A DNA stretch of 64,000 nt from an uncultured Pelagibacteraceae bacterium (GTDB lineage Bacteria > Pseudomonadota > Alphaproteobacteria > Pelagibacterales > Pelagibacteraceae). Positions 1-7,946 of this stretch are shown one piece after another. The notes beneath the pieces were generated by a model. That model ran no database searches. It saw only the letters and a list, made by a program, of their open reading frames with translations, and was not told the DNA's origin. The stretch's first letter is position 1; every line of letters begins with the position of its first letter. The stretch covers positions 34,959 to 98,958 of the forward strand of contig CACELK010000001.1 of assembly GCA_902560245.1 (NCBI GenBank), in the 5' to 3' direction. The translations under genes were made by a program, and so were the position numbers.

Positions 1-316
1 TATATAATTTTTCGTTTTTTATTTCTCTAACAATTTTAAATCTAGAAAGGCCATTTAATATAATAAGATATCTCCCATCTGTAGTCTCATTAAAGCCAAT
101 TATTTTACCAACACATCCAACATTATATAACTTATTAGGAGAATTTTTGTTTGGTTGCACCATTCCAATTAGTCTATCGTTTTTCATGCTGTCATTTATC
201 ATTTTTATATATCTTGGCTCAAAAATATTTAGCGGAACATTTGTACCAGGAAAGAATATAAAGTTAGACAAAGGGAAAACCGGAATTAAAGCTGGAAAAT
301 TTTCTTTTTTAAGCAT
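1..316 (-). CDS. LON substrate-binding (N-terminal) domain protein, partial
   Basis: Not in the ORF track because its 3' end lies outside the window. Reading the minus strand from the ATG at 316 gives 105 uninterrupted codons beginning MLKKENFPALIPVFPLSN and continuing with FFPGTNVPLNIFEPRY and GLSRFKIV. This is the typical start of the PUA-like LON N-terminal domain (Pfam LON_substr_bdg). In alphaproteobacteria such stand-alone proteins lack the ATPase and protease domains of true Lon and are thought to bind substrate or protein. Only the first part is visible, so full-length Lon cannot be strictly excluded, but the short MLKKENFPALIPVFPL start fits the stand-alone form better. Confidence 0.8.
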   Translation of the reverse strand, partial: MLKKENFPALIPVFPLSNFIFFPGTNVPLNIFEPRYIKMINDSMKNDRLIGMVQPNKNSPNKLYNVGCVGKIIGFNETTDGRYLIILNGLSRFKIVREIKNEKLY

Positions 317-367
317 TTTAGTATTATAAATATTTTAAACCAATTTTTTAGTTTTTTTCAAAATTAC

Positions 368-395
368 TTGCAATAAAAAAACGTCTATTTATAAT
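368..395 (+). promoter_or_regulatory. Sigma70-type promoter for tRNA-Gly
   Basis: TTGCAA at 368-373 and a perfect TATAAT at 390-395 are separated by 16 bases, placing a start of transcription near 402, just before the tRNA at 406. AT-rich DNA gives many chance -10 boxes, but the pair, spacing and position in front of a stable RNA gene make this one credible. Confidence 0.6.
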
Positions 396-405
396 CAATT
401 TTTAT

Positions 406-480
406 GCGGGCATAGCTCAGTGGTAGAGCGTCTCGTTGCCAACGAGAAGGTCGAGGGTTCGACCCCCTTTGCCCGCTCCA
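406..480 (+). tRNA. tRNA-Gly (anticodon GCC)
   Basis: A full cloverleaf can be drawn. The acceptor stem is gcgggca with tgcccgc. The anticodon stem tctcg/cgaga closes the loop TTGCCAA, with anticodon GCC at 438-440. The T arm contains ggttcgacc. The discriminator base is T, as expected for bacterial glycine tRNAs, and the CCA end is encoded at 478-480. Its GC content is far above the surroundings. The coding sequence for a pterin dehydratase starts only 12 bases downstream, so the two are probably transcribed together and separated by RNase processing. Confidence 0.97.
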
Positions 481-492
481 GAAAGGAAAATT

Positions 493-831
493 ATGACAGA
501 TTTATCTGATAAAAAATGTATACCATGTGAAGGTGGTATACCTCCATTTGATGTTAATGAAATACATAAATATTTAAAAAAAGTTGACGGATGGGACGTC
601 AAAGAAGATGACTCCAAAAATTTTTATCTTATAAAAGAATTTAAATTCGAGAATTTTATAAAAAGCCAAAACTTTGTAAATAAAGTTTCAGTAATTGCTG
701 AAGAAGAAGGTCATCATCCAGACATATTTTTTGGATGGGGTTATGCAAAAATTAAAATATTTACTCATGCTATAAAGGGATTAGCAGAGAGTGATTTTAT
801 ACTTGCAGCCAAAATTGACAAAGTTTCCTAA
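493..831 (+). CDS. phhB: Pterin-4a-carbinolamine dehydratase
   Basis: A 112-residue protein of the PCD/DCoH family, which dehydrates 4a-hydroxytetrahydropterins. The family signature EEEGHHPDIFF lies near residue 74, followed by the strand and helix KIKIFTHAIKGLAESDF; the histidines are the catalytic ones in this family. The track ORF begins at 436 inside the tRNA. I chose the ATG at 493 because it has a Shine-Dalgarno-like gaaagga just upstream, and the earlier residues are translated tRNA. No phenylalanine hydroxylase is in the window, so the physiological pterin partner is unknown. Its stop codon overlaps that of convergent purH by 4 bases. Confidence 0.9.
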   Translation: MTDLSDKKCIPCEGGIPPFDVNEIHKYLKKVDGWDVKEDDSKNFYLIKEFKFENFIKSQNFVNKVSVIAEEEGHHPDIFFGWGYAKIKIFTHAIKGLAESDFILAAKIDKVS

Positions 832-2369
832 TGCTTAAAATGTCTAGTTTTTGAAAAAATTAAAACAGTTCCTGTTTGATTAGCAAACTTAATTATTTCT
901 TTATCTCTAATTGAACCTGAGGGCTGAATTACAGCCGATACACCCGAATTAACTAAACTTTCGATTCCGTCCACAAACGGAAAAAAAGCATCGGAAGCAG
1001 CAACTATTTTTTTATTTTTATAAAAACTTTGAAACTTTTTCATCTTTCTTATAGCTATTTTACAACTATCATACCTACTTGGTTGCCCTGAACCTATTCC
1101 AACAGTTGAGTCTTCATTTACTAAGACTATAGCATTGGATTTAACGTATCTACAAATATTAAAAGCAAATAATAAACTCTCAAAAGTTTTTTTATTTGGT
1201 TTGATTTTTGATACAACTTTGAAATTTTTATTTAAAAATTTGTTTTTATCAATAGTTTGAACTAAATAATTATTAACATTTGAGTTAATACTTTGAGAAT
1301 TTTTTAATTTAAAACTTTCTGCATCAATTATTCTTAAATTTTTTCTTTTTTTGAGAATTTTAAGTGCATCCTTATCTATGTTATTTCCAATAATAACTTC
1401 AAAAAATATTTTATTTAGTTCAACTGCAAGTTTTTTATTAATTTTAAAGTTACATGCCACGATTCCACCAAAAGCACTTATAGGATCACATTTCAAAGCT
1501 AATTTAAAACTTTTAATATTATCCCTATTTACTGACACGCCGCATGGATTCGAATGTTTAATAATTACAGTTCCAGTATTTTTAGGTAAAGATTTAGAAA
1601 TAATTAATGCAGAGAAAATATCATTATAATTATTATAGCTTAGCTGTTTTCCACCAAGTTGTTTGATTTTTAAATTTTTTTCTCTTGAATAGATCGCTCC
1701 AGATTGGTGTGGATTTTCTCCATACCTTAATTTTTCAACTAAATTAGCGAAAAAAATCTTTCTATCAGGAAACTTATTAAAAGATATTTCATTAAAAAAA
1801 TCAGCCACGACTGCATCATAATACGCAGTTTCTGAAAATGCTTCTCGAGACATTTTTTCTCTAAATTCTAAAGAAGTGGATCCATTATTTTTATTTAGTT
1901 CATTTATTAATTCTGTGTATTGTTCAACTTTACTAACAACAGTTACAAATTTGTAATTTTTTGCTGCGGCTCTTACCATGGCAGGACCGCCAACATCAAT
2001 ATTCTCAATTATTTTTGATCGATTTTTTGAGCCTTCTAAAACTTTTTCAAATTGATAAAAATTTACAATTACTAAATCTATTTCATCAAACTTATTTTTT
2101 AATAGCTGTTTTTTGTGCAATCTATTTTTTCTTTTACTTAAAATTCCTGCGTGTATTTTTGGGTGTAACGTTTTTACTCTACCATCTAATATTTCAGGAA
2201 ATTTTGTGTAGTCTGAAACCTCAGTACATTTATACTTTAGTTTTTTTATTTCTTTAAATGTACCTCCAGAACTTATTATTTCTATATTATATTTATTTAG
2301 TGCTTTTAAAATAGAACTTAGATTCTCTTTATCCGATAATGATATTATTGCTCTTTTAATTTTTTTCAT
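828..2369 (-). CDS. purH: Bifunctional AICAR formyltransferase / IMP cyclohydrolase
   Basis: A 513-residue PurH catalysing the last two steps of IMP synthesis: formylation of AICAR with 10-formyl-THF, then ring closure. The N-terminal MGS-like cyclohydrolase domain (about residues 1-130) starts with KRAIISLSDKENL and contains ISSGGTFKEI and DGRVKTLHPKIHAGIL. The transformylase half has the conserved KHSNPCGV motif and ends in the usual TRHFKH tail. Length is normal for the family. Its ATG overlaps the stop of the upstream heparinase-like gene (TAATG), so it is the last gene of an rpe - heparinase-like - purH operon. Confidence 0.97.
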   Translation of the reverse strand: MKKIKRAIISLSDKENLSSILKALNKYNIEIISSGGTFKEIKKLKYKCTEVSDYTKFPEILDGRVKTLHPKIHAGILSKRKNRLHKKQLLKNKFDEIDLVIVNFYQFEKVLEGSKNRSKIIENIDVGGPAMVRAAAKNYKFVTVVSKVEQYTELINELNKNNGSTSLEFREKMSREAFSETAYYDAVVADFFNEISFNKFPDRKIFFANLVEKLRYGENPHQSGAIYSREKNLKIKQLGGKQLSYNNYNDIFSALIISKSLPKNTGTVIIKHSNPCGVSVNRDNIKSFKLALKCDPISAFGGIVACNFKINKKLAVELNKIFFEVIIGNNIDKDALKILKKRKNLRIIDAESFKLKNSQSINSNVNNYLVQTIDKNKFLNKNFKVVSKIKPNKKTFESLLFAFNICRYVKSNAIVLVNEDSTVGIGSGQPSRYDSCKIAIRKMKKFQSFYKNKKIVAASDAFFPFVDGIESLVNSGVSAVIQPSGSIRDKEIIKFANQTGTVLIFSKTRHFKH

Positions 2370-4000
2370 TAAATTTTAATTAAGACCCATTTTATAATCT
2401 GATTTTGATCTTGAGTCATTCCTGAAATAAATATATTTTGATTTTCTTTAAAGGAATTTTTTTTTCCAAAATATAACCCTGTTTCTAAATTTATATCGTA
2501 ATTATCACATGTAAATTTCCAACCTTCTTTATCCACTTCTATAAATATTGACTTTTTATCTTGGGTTTTCATAATTTTTGAAGAGGGCGTTAAATGAAAA
2601 CGTATCTCAAAATGTGTACTTTTGTAATTTTTTTTTCTTAAAAGATTATCAGTCCCAATGAATTTATTTTGTTCAGGATAAAACTCAATTAATCTATGAT
2701 GTACAACGCCATATTTTTTAAGATATCCATTATGAGAAGCAGCTATATTCCAATAATTTCTTTTAAAAACACTAGACTTATCAAAAATTTTAAGTCCTTT
2801 TTCAATTACGGATTTTTTATTACCTATTTTTTGTAATTTACAAGATGAACTGCTGTCAAGTATTAGAGTACTATGTGTTGCAGTAGCTTTTGAAAGCTCA
2901 TTTAGTCTATGTTTATAATTTTGAAAATATCCAGAATTACAAATTATTTTATTTTGATTTGATATAATTTCAAATGATAAAGCACCCATTTGATAATCAC
3001 TAGAAAATTTTTTTTCTGGGCTCTGTCCAACGTCCATAATCAGTGCAATTTTTTTATTTTTTTGAATAGAGTAACCACCTATTTCATGGTTTTCATTTTT
3101 AAATTTATATCCAAATTTTAATAAATAATTATCAAAGTCATCATTTTTAGACTCGTTGTTTCCATTAAATAATACACTTTTGTTTAAACCTTGAGTTATC
3201 AGTGCGTACGCATTCCCTAAATTATATATAGCTTCTTCAATATACTCTGGTACATCACTTTGTGAGTCTTTCAACCATTCTCTTATTAAAATAAAGTATT
3301 TATAATAGAAATTTAATTGTCTTATATTTCGTGTCCTTGGAAATCCGTCAGCATCTAAAGAATATTTAATTATCTTTTTTAAAAGATTTAATCCAAATTC
3401 TAAATATTTTAAATAATTTTGATAAGCTAAACCAGCAAGTATAATTGCCGAACAACCTATAACTTTATTATCTAAATTTTCTGATCTATCTATTTCGTTA
3501 ATTAAATGATTTATTTGCTTTTGTATAATTTTATTAAATTTTTCTTTATAATTTTCACTACTATCTTCATATGTCAATTTCGAGTTTGATATCCAAGCTA
3601 TGACTCTTTTTGAAAGAATATCAATTTCCCAATTTTCTGAATTATATTTGTTATTTGAATTAATCCAATTTAAAATTATTGATTGAGTAATATTTTTAGA
3701 TGATTTAAGATCTAGTGTAAAAAGCCAAAAAAAATTATGTAATTTCTCATAATCCTTTTTTTTCATATTCTTACTCTCCCAAATAGATTGTAAAGAAAAA
3801 TCTTCTATTTTATTTTTTTTTTTTTTATACTTTATTATACAATCAATTAAATCTGAGCTTGGTTTATATTCTAACTTTCGGTTTTCTGTTTTAGATATTT
3901 TTTTATTATAAATTATTGAATTTAAATAAAAATTACGAGTTTTATTTGAAAAGAAAAAAAAAAATTGATTTATATAGTTAAACGAATTTTTTAAAATCAT
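2369..4000 (-). CDS. Heparinase II/III family protein
   Basis: A 543-residue protein with the two-part layout of heparinase II/III-like proteins. The N-terminal part (roughly residues 60-280) is helical. The C-terminal part is beta-rich and contains motifs typical of the family: LIMDVGQSPEKKFSSDYQMG, LNELSKATATHSTLILD and ASHNGYLKKYGVVHHR. Characterised members are polysaccharide lyases, but the many alphaproteobacterial copies beside purH have no established substrate. No signal peptide is evident. It sits 5 bases after rpe and overlaps the purH start. No other polysaccharide-degrading gene is nearby, so a housekeeping or cell-envelope role is possible; this is inference. Confidence 0.8.
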   Translation of the reverse strand: MILKNSFNYINQFFFFFSNKTRNFYLNSIIYNKKISKTENRKLEYKPSSDLIDCIIKYKKKKNKIEDFSLQSIWESKNMKKKDYEKLHNFFWLFTLDLKSSKNITQSIILNWINSNNKYNSENWEIDILSKRVIAWISNSKLTYEDSSENYKEKFNKIIQKQINHLINEIDRSENLDNKVIGCSAIILAGLAYQNYLKYLEFGLNLLKKIIKYSLDADGFPRTRNIRQLNFYYKYFILIREWLKDSQSDVPEYIEEAIYNLGNAYALITQGLNKSVLFNGNNESKNDDFDNYLLKFGYKFKNENHEIGGYSIQKNKKIALIMDVGQSPEKKFSSDYQMGALSFEIISNQNKIICNSGYFQNYKHRLNELSKATATHSTLILDSSSSCKLQKIGNKKSVIEKGLKIFDKSSVFKRNYWNIAASHNGYLKKYGVVHHRLIEFYPEQNKFIGTDNLLRKKNYKSTHFEIRFHLTPSSKIMKTQDKKSIFIEVDKEGWKFTCDNYDINLETGLYFGKKNSFKENQNIFISGMTQDQNQIIKWVLIKI

Positions 4001-4005
4001 TCGAT

Positions 4006-4665
4006 CTAATTTATTTTTAAAGTTTCAATATTTTTTTTTATATCACCATTATTACTTTTAAAAATTGTTGTTCCAGAAACAAGTATGTTGGCCCCAGCAT
4101 TTATTACATTTTTACTATTTTCAAAATTTATTCCTCCATCAACTTCGATATCAAAATTAAGACTATCTCTTTCTTTTATTTTTTGTAAATTTTCAATTTT
4201 ACTAATAACTTCAGGCATAAATTTTTGTCCACCAAATCCAGGATAAACACTCATAACCAATACTAAGTCTATATCCTTTAAAACATTTGTTATTAAATCA
4301 ATTTTTGAATCTGGGTTTAATGATACTCCAGCTTTTTTATCTAAACTTTTTATAAGATCTATTGACTCTTTTAAATTTTCAGTAGCTTCTGGATGTATAG
4401 TTATTACATTTGCACCTGCATCAGAAAAATCTTTAATATATTTATGCACAGGAGATATCATTAAATGAACATCAAAAATTAAATTAGTATATTTTCTTAA
4501 ACTTTTAATTACTGGAGGGCCTATTGTTAGATTTGGTACAAAGTGACCGTCCATAACATCAACATGTATCATGTCCGCTCCAGCTTTTTCTAATCTTTTG
4601 ATTTCATTTCCTAGTTGACTAAAGTCAGCCGAGAGTATTGACGGAGATATTTTTATTTTTTTCAT
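4006..4665 (-). CDS. rpe: Ribulose-phosphate 3-epimerase
   Basis: A 219-residue TIM-barrel enzyme that interconverts ribulose 5-phosphate and xylulose 5-phosphate in the pentose phosphate pathway. Visible signatures are SPSILSADFSQLG at the N terminus, the metal and active-site segment MIHVDVMDGHFVPNLTIGPP, FDVHLMI, SVYPGFGGQKF in the phosphate loop region, and DIEVDGGI. Length is normal. It is the first of three tightly linked minus-strand genes ending with purH, an arrangement that joins ribose phosphate supply to purine synthesis. Confidence 0.96.
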   Translation of the reverse strand: MKKIKISPSILSADFSQLGNEIKRLEKAGADMIHVDVMDGHFVPNLTIGPPVIKSLRKYTNLIFDVHLMISPVHKYIKDFSDAGANVITIHPEATENLKESIDLIKSLDKKAGVSLNPDSKIDLITNVLKDIDLVLVMSVYPGFGGQKFMPEVISKIENLQKIKERDSLNFDIEVDGGINFENSKNVINAGANILVSGTTIFKSNNGDIKKNIETLKIN

Positions 4666-4709
4666 TAAATACTAATTAAACTAGTATCAATTTTAGTTTT
4701 TAATTTGAA

Positions 4710-5060
4710 TTATTTTTTACCAAAAATTTGGTATATTTGTGATGCAATTTCACTTTCCAGAGGAAAAGAAAGCATGCCCATTACAGAATAACCCAATAAA
4801 TATGGGAATAAGTAAAATCTAAACATGAAGAAAAACCAAGCAACGTATAGTGGAACAATTGGCCTCACTATAAAAGAGGGTGTAATTGGTTTGAATAAAT
4901 TTATCAAGGGATCTGTTAATTTAACGAAAATTTTCATAAAAAAAAACTCTGAATTCTCCCTTTGAAAAATGTTCATTGCAACCCTTCCAATCAACGTCCA
5001 CATAATCATACCCATTATGTAATCAACTAAGTATATTAAAGGATGGAAATTTGCTGACAT
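4710..5060 (-). CDS. YggT-like small membrane protein
   Basis: A 116-residue protein with two or three hydrophobic segments: one near residues 8-30, and a second hydrophobic stretch at about residues 68-95. The pattern GRVAMNIFQ ... IFVKLTDPLINLFKPITP resembles the YggT family, where a helix is followed by a TDP motif and a second helix; compare the clearer YggT gene at 16361. The family is uncharacterised, with suggested roles in membrane homeostasis or cell division. It lies just downstream of a terminator hairpin behind the symporter gene, so it needs read-through or its own promoter. The family assignment is moderately sure. Confidence 0.6.
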   Translation of the reverse strand: MSANFHPLIYLVDYIMGMIMWTLIGRVAMNIFQRENSEFFFMKIFVKLTDPLINLFKPITPSFIVRPIVPLYVAWFFFMFRFYLFPYLLGYSVMGMLSFPLESEIASQIYQIFGKK

Positions 5061-5078
5061 TTAAGATTTTAATTTGAA

Positions 5079-5108
5079 AAGGGGCGAATTTCTTCGCCCC
5101 TTAAATTA
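5079..5108 (-). terminator. Intrinsic terminator after the symporter gene
   Basis: The inverted repeat AAGGGGCGAA (5079-5088) and TTCGCCCCTT (5093-5102) forms a 10-bp stem with a 4-base loop. On the minus strand it ends in CCCCTTTTC, giving a short U-rich tail. It sits about 14 bases beyond the symporter stop codon. The plus strand has a weaker tail, so I assign it to the minus strand. It is one of only two classical terminators seen in the window. Confidence 0.8.
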
Positions 5109-5115
5109 CAATTAT

Positions 5116-6936
5116 TTAGTGTTGTTTCCCAAGTACTGTTTTACCACTAGGTATACGTACTTCATCAACCATTCTCTGAGTTGCAGCATCTGGTGCTTTA
5201 GTAATCAAACTTACTACTACCATTAATACTAAACTCACTAATGATCCAACTATTCCGAAAGTTAACTGTGTAACTCCCCAGAAACCAGGATAACCGCTAC
5301 GTACTGCAATTAGATATGCCGTACCAGCTGCTAATCCTCCTAACATTCCTGCAACTGCACCTGGTGCATTTGCTCTCTTCCACCATACTCCTAATACTAG
5401 TGGGAAGAACAATCCTGACATTGCAAAGTCAAAAGCCCAGATAACTGAACCTAAGATACCTTGAATTTCAAGAGCAGCAATAGAAGCGCCTGCAAAACCA
5501 ATTAAGAAAAGCAGCACTCTTGCAACAATTAGTCTTTTTGCAGTTTCTGCTTTAGGGTTAATGATTTTATAGTAGATGTCATGAGAAAGTGCGTTTGATA
5601 TCGCTAATACCAATCCGTCAGCCGTTGACATGGCAGCAGCCATACCTCCAGCAGCAACTAGACCCGAGATAACATAAGGTAATCCTGCGATCTCTGGCGT
5701 AGCTAATACTACCGCTTTTCCACCCATGAAGAACTCATTTAACTCAAGAGTTCCGTTTCCGTTGAAGTCACTTACGAACATCAAATTAGCTTGGTTCCAG
5801 TTTTGATACCAATCTATCGACTCAACTTCTGCAATTGATTTGCCAATAATACCAGTTGGCAAGTTTGGATCCATCAATGATAGTTTTGATAATGTAGCTA
5901 ACATTGGAGCAGAACAGTAAAGCAGGAATATAAAGAATAATGACCAACCCACTGATCTTCTTGCAGTTTTTACACTCGGAGTAGTAAAATATCTCATCAT
6001 AACGTGAGGCAATGAAGCTGTTCCAGCCATCATACAAACCGCTAATGAAATAAATTTCCAAGGTGTAGTATTAACTTCAGCATGCGCTTTAGTTATACCT
6101 GCAAGTCCTTTTGGAACTGTAGCTAAATCAGCTGCAGAATTTTTAACTGTTCCTAAACCAAATTGGCTTTCAAGTTCAGCAATTCTAGCAACTTCATCTG
6201 CTAACATAAGATGAGGGAAGAACCCTGCACCCATTTTGTTACTTATCCAGAATACTGGCAATAAGTAAGCTATAATTAGCACGATGTATTGAGCTACTTG
6301 CGTCCATGTTACCGCTCTCATTCCGCCTAGCATTGAACACATAAGTATACTTGCTAAACCTACATAAACAGCAATTCCAAATGGAATATCCAATGCTACA
6401 GAAGCAATTGTTCCTGTTGCATTAATTTGTGCTGTCACGTATGTGAATGATGCTACTGTTAAAACTATAACTGCAGATAATCTAGCTAAGTTTCCACCGT
6501 ATCTAGTACCAATAAAATCTGGCACAGTGTAACAACCAAACTTCCTTAAGTATGGTGCTAACAGTGAAGCAACTAGAACGTATCCGCCAGTCCATCCAAC
6601 TAGCAGAGCCATATATCCATAGCCTTTAAAATATATACCACCTGCCATTGCAACGAATGATGCACCAGACATCCAGTCTGCTGCAGTTGCCATTCCGTTA
6701 AAGACAGTTGGAACTTGCCTTCCAGCTACGTAATATGCATCTGTTTGCATAGTTCGAGATAGCCAACCAATTAAAGCATAGATTAAAACAGTAAACGCTA
6801 CGAAGAAAATACCTATCAACTTCGCTGACATTCCTGCTTGTTCTGCTATTGCCATTAAGATTATGAAAACTAGGAAACCTCCTGTGTAGATTCCATAAAC
6901 TTTTGGTAAGTTATCTATAAATTTTCCCTTAATCAT
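5116..6936 (-). CDS. Sodium:solute symporter, VC_2705/ActP-like subfamily
   Basis: A 606-residue inner-membrane SSS-family transporter with about 13 membrane helices. Family motifs include DAYYVAGRQVPTVFNGMATA, ADWMSGASFV, WTGGYVLVASLLAPYLRKFG, and PHVMMRYFTTPSVKTAR. The subfamily works with a small DUF4212 subunit, encoded 2 bases upstream here. The nearby acetyl-CoA synthetase makes acetate or another short organic acid a reasonable substrate, but that is inference from context. A periplasmic or cytoplasmic loop near residue 395 holds a perfect EF-hand-type loop, DFNGNGTLELNE, which suggests calcium binding. The reading frame is intact, and a strong terminator hairpin follows the gene. Confidence 0.9.
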   Translation of the reverse strand: MIKGKFIDNLPKVYGIYTGGFLVFIILMAIAEQAGMSAKLIGIFFVAFTVLIYALIGWLSRTMQTDAYYVAGRQVPTVFNGMATAADWMSGASFVAMAGGIYFKGYGYMALLVGWTGGYVLVASLLAPYLRKFGCYTVPDFIGTRYGGNLARLSAVIVLTVASFTYVTAQINATGTIASVALDIPFGIAVYVGLASILMCSMLGGMRAVTWTQVAQYIVLIIAYLLPVFWISNKMGAGFFPHLMLADEVARIAELESQFGLGTVKNSAADLATVPKGLAGITKAHAEVNTTPWKFISLAVCMMAGTASLPHVMMRYFTTPSVKTARRSVGWSLFFIFLLYCSAPMLATLSKLSLMDPNLPTGIIGKSIAEVESIDWYQNWNQANLMFVSDFNGNGTLELNEFFMGGKAVVLATPEIAGLPYVISGLVAAGGMAAAMSTADGLVLAISNALSHDIYYKIINPKAETAKRLIVARVLLFLIGFAGASIAALEIQGILGSVIWAFDFAMSGLFFPLVLGVWWKRANAPGAVAGMLGGLAAGTAYLIAVRSGYPGFWGVTQLTFGIVGSLVSLVLMVVVSLITKAPDAATQRMVDEVRIPSGKTVLGKQH

Positions 6937-6938
6937 AT

Positions 6939-7202
6939 TTAGTCACCCTCTCTTTCAGTATAACCAAATTCTTCATCAATTTTTTCTTGTCTTCCCGCAA
7001 ACCAAAAAATTAGTATTACGAAAATTCCAAGAGACCCTTGACATGTCATGTAGTACGATAACGGGTACCCAAAAGGTCTAAAATTAGATGCTTCCATTTC
7101 GGCTCCGAAGAAAAAGATGCCAATTGAGAATACAAACCAAATTGCTAATGTAACAAATAGCAAATTTCTGGTTTTTTCCCAATGTTGTGCTTGTTTTGAC
7201 AT
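6939..7202 (-). CDS. DUF4212 small subunit of sodium/substrate symporter
   Basis: An 87-residue protein with two transmembrane helices (about residues 13-33 and 48-68), separated by FFGAEMEASNFRPFGYPLSYY. The start QHWEKTRNLLFVTLAIWF and the end WFAGRQEKIDEEFG are typical of DUF4212 proteins, found immediately before VC_2705-type symporters and annotated as their small subunit. A strong Shine-Dalgarno sequence (GGGAGG on the minus strand, around 7209-7214) precedes the ATG. The two-base gap to the symporter indicates translational coupling. Confidence 0.88.
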   Translation of the reverse strand: MSKQAQHWEKTRNLLFVTLAIWFVFSIGIFFFGAEMEASNFRPFGYPLSYYMTCQGSLGIFVILIFWFAGRQEKIDEEFGYTEREGD

Positions 7203-7319
7203 TTTTTATCCTCCCTATAGGTTAAAAGTTGTGAGCATACTTATAAAATTTAATATTGAAACCCTTAAAATCTTGGTATTAGGTATGAAGTTGAGAATAA
7301 AAACAACCTGAAGTAGAAA

Positions 7320-7946
7320 ATGGCTTTAAAATATAGATTTAACCTAAAAGATATAAAACTAGAAGACTTCAAAATTTATTTATTTGCATTATTTAAAGCA
7401 TTTATACCTAAAAAAAAAATTAAAAATATTCATGACCTAAAAGAATTTATTCAAAAAAAATCAGCATGGGCGTCTCAAGTAACATTATATGGTTATTTAA
7501 AAACAAGAATGGGTACAAGATATGTTTTACATTTTGATAACGAGACACTATTAGGTTCAATTAATGAAGCTAAATGGAATATTTATTCAGTCGCATTACA
7601 GGATCTCACTTTTTATACTTTTTCATATTTGAATAGTTTTTACAATTATCAAGAAGTTGATAATGCAAAAAAAATTTATGAGACAATTTTAGATGATGAA
7701 ATTTCTAATGGAATGCCAAGCGATGTAATAGATAAAGGAAAAAAAAGTTTCGAAGAGCGTCTACAAAAAATAAATTGGAAAACTCATTTCAAATCTTTAC
7801 CATTTAATGATAGTGCGTTGGCTTTATATAAGTGGGCACCAATTGCTGAAGAACTAAAAGTTTTAGATAGAAAAATAGTTTTAAATTCAATGATCCTAAA
7901 ATGGGATAATATAAAAGAAGAATTTATTAAATTAATTAAACTTTAA
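7320..7946 (+). CDS. Conserved alphaproteobacterial protein of unknown function
   Basis: A 208-residue soluble protein with no signal peptide or membrane helix. A central block, [21 protein letters not shown] followed by [21 protein letters not shown], is familiar from uncharacterised alphaproteobacterial proteins, but I know of no assigned function. It is divergent from the DUF4212/symporter pair, with a 117-base intergenic region between them, and convergent with acetyl-CoA synthetase, whose stop codon it overlaps (shared TTAA). The neighbourhood suggests a link to acetate or organic-acid use, but nothing in the protein shows this. Confidence 0.75.
   Translation: MALKYRFNLKDIKLEDFKIYLFALFKAFIPKKKIKNIHDLKEFIQKKSAWASQVTLYGYLKTRMGTRYVLHFDNETLLGSINEAKWNIYSVALQDLTFYTFSYLNSFYNYQEVDNAKKIYETILDDEISNGMPSDVIDKGKKSFEERLQKINWKTHFKSLPFNDSALALYKWAPIAEELKVLDRKIVLNSMILKWDNIKEEFIKLIKL

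Noticed and set aside
147-329. 60-residue plus-strand ORF at the left end
   Set aside because: It is the antisense shadow of the LON-domain protein, whose minus-strand frame gives a clear family match.
436-492. Upstream start of the phhB ORF
   Set aside because: The codons lie inside the tRNA-Gly gene; the ATG at 493 with its own ribosome-binding site is the real start.
417-617. Minus-strand ORF over the tRNA and phhB
   Set aside because: Reads antisense through a tRNA and has no family resemblance; shadow.
1961-2257. Hydrophobic plus-strand ORF within purH
   Set aside because: Antisense of purH; leucine-rich because of the AT-rich base composition.
7203-7319. Riboswitch in the 117-base gap before the DUF4212/symporter pair
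   Set aside because: AT-rich with no convincing stems; only a good GGGAGG ribosome-binding site before DUF4212 was seen.
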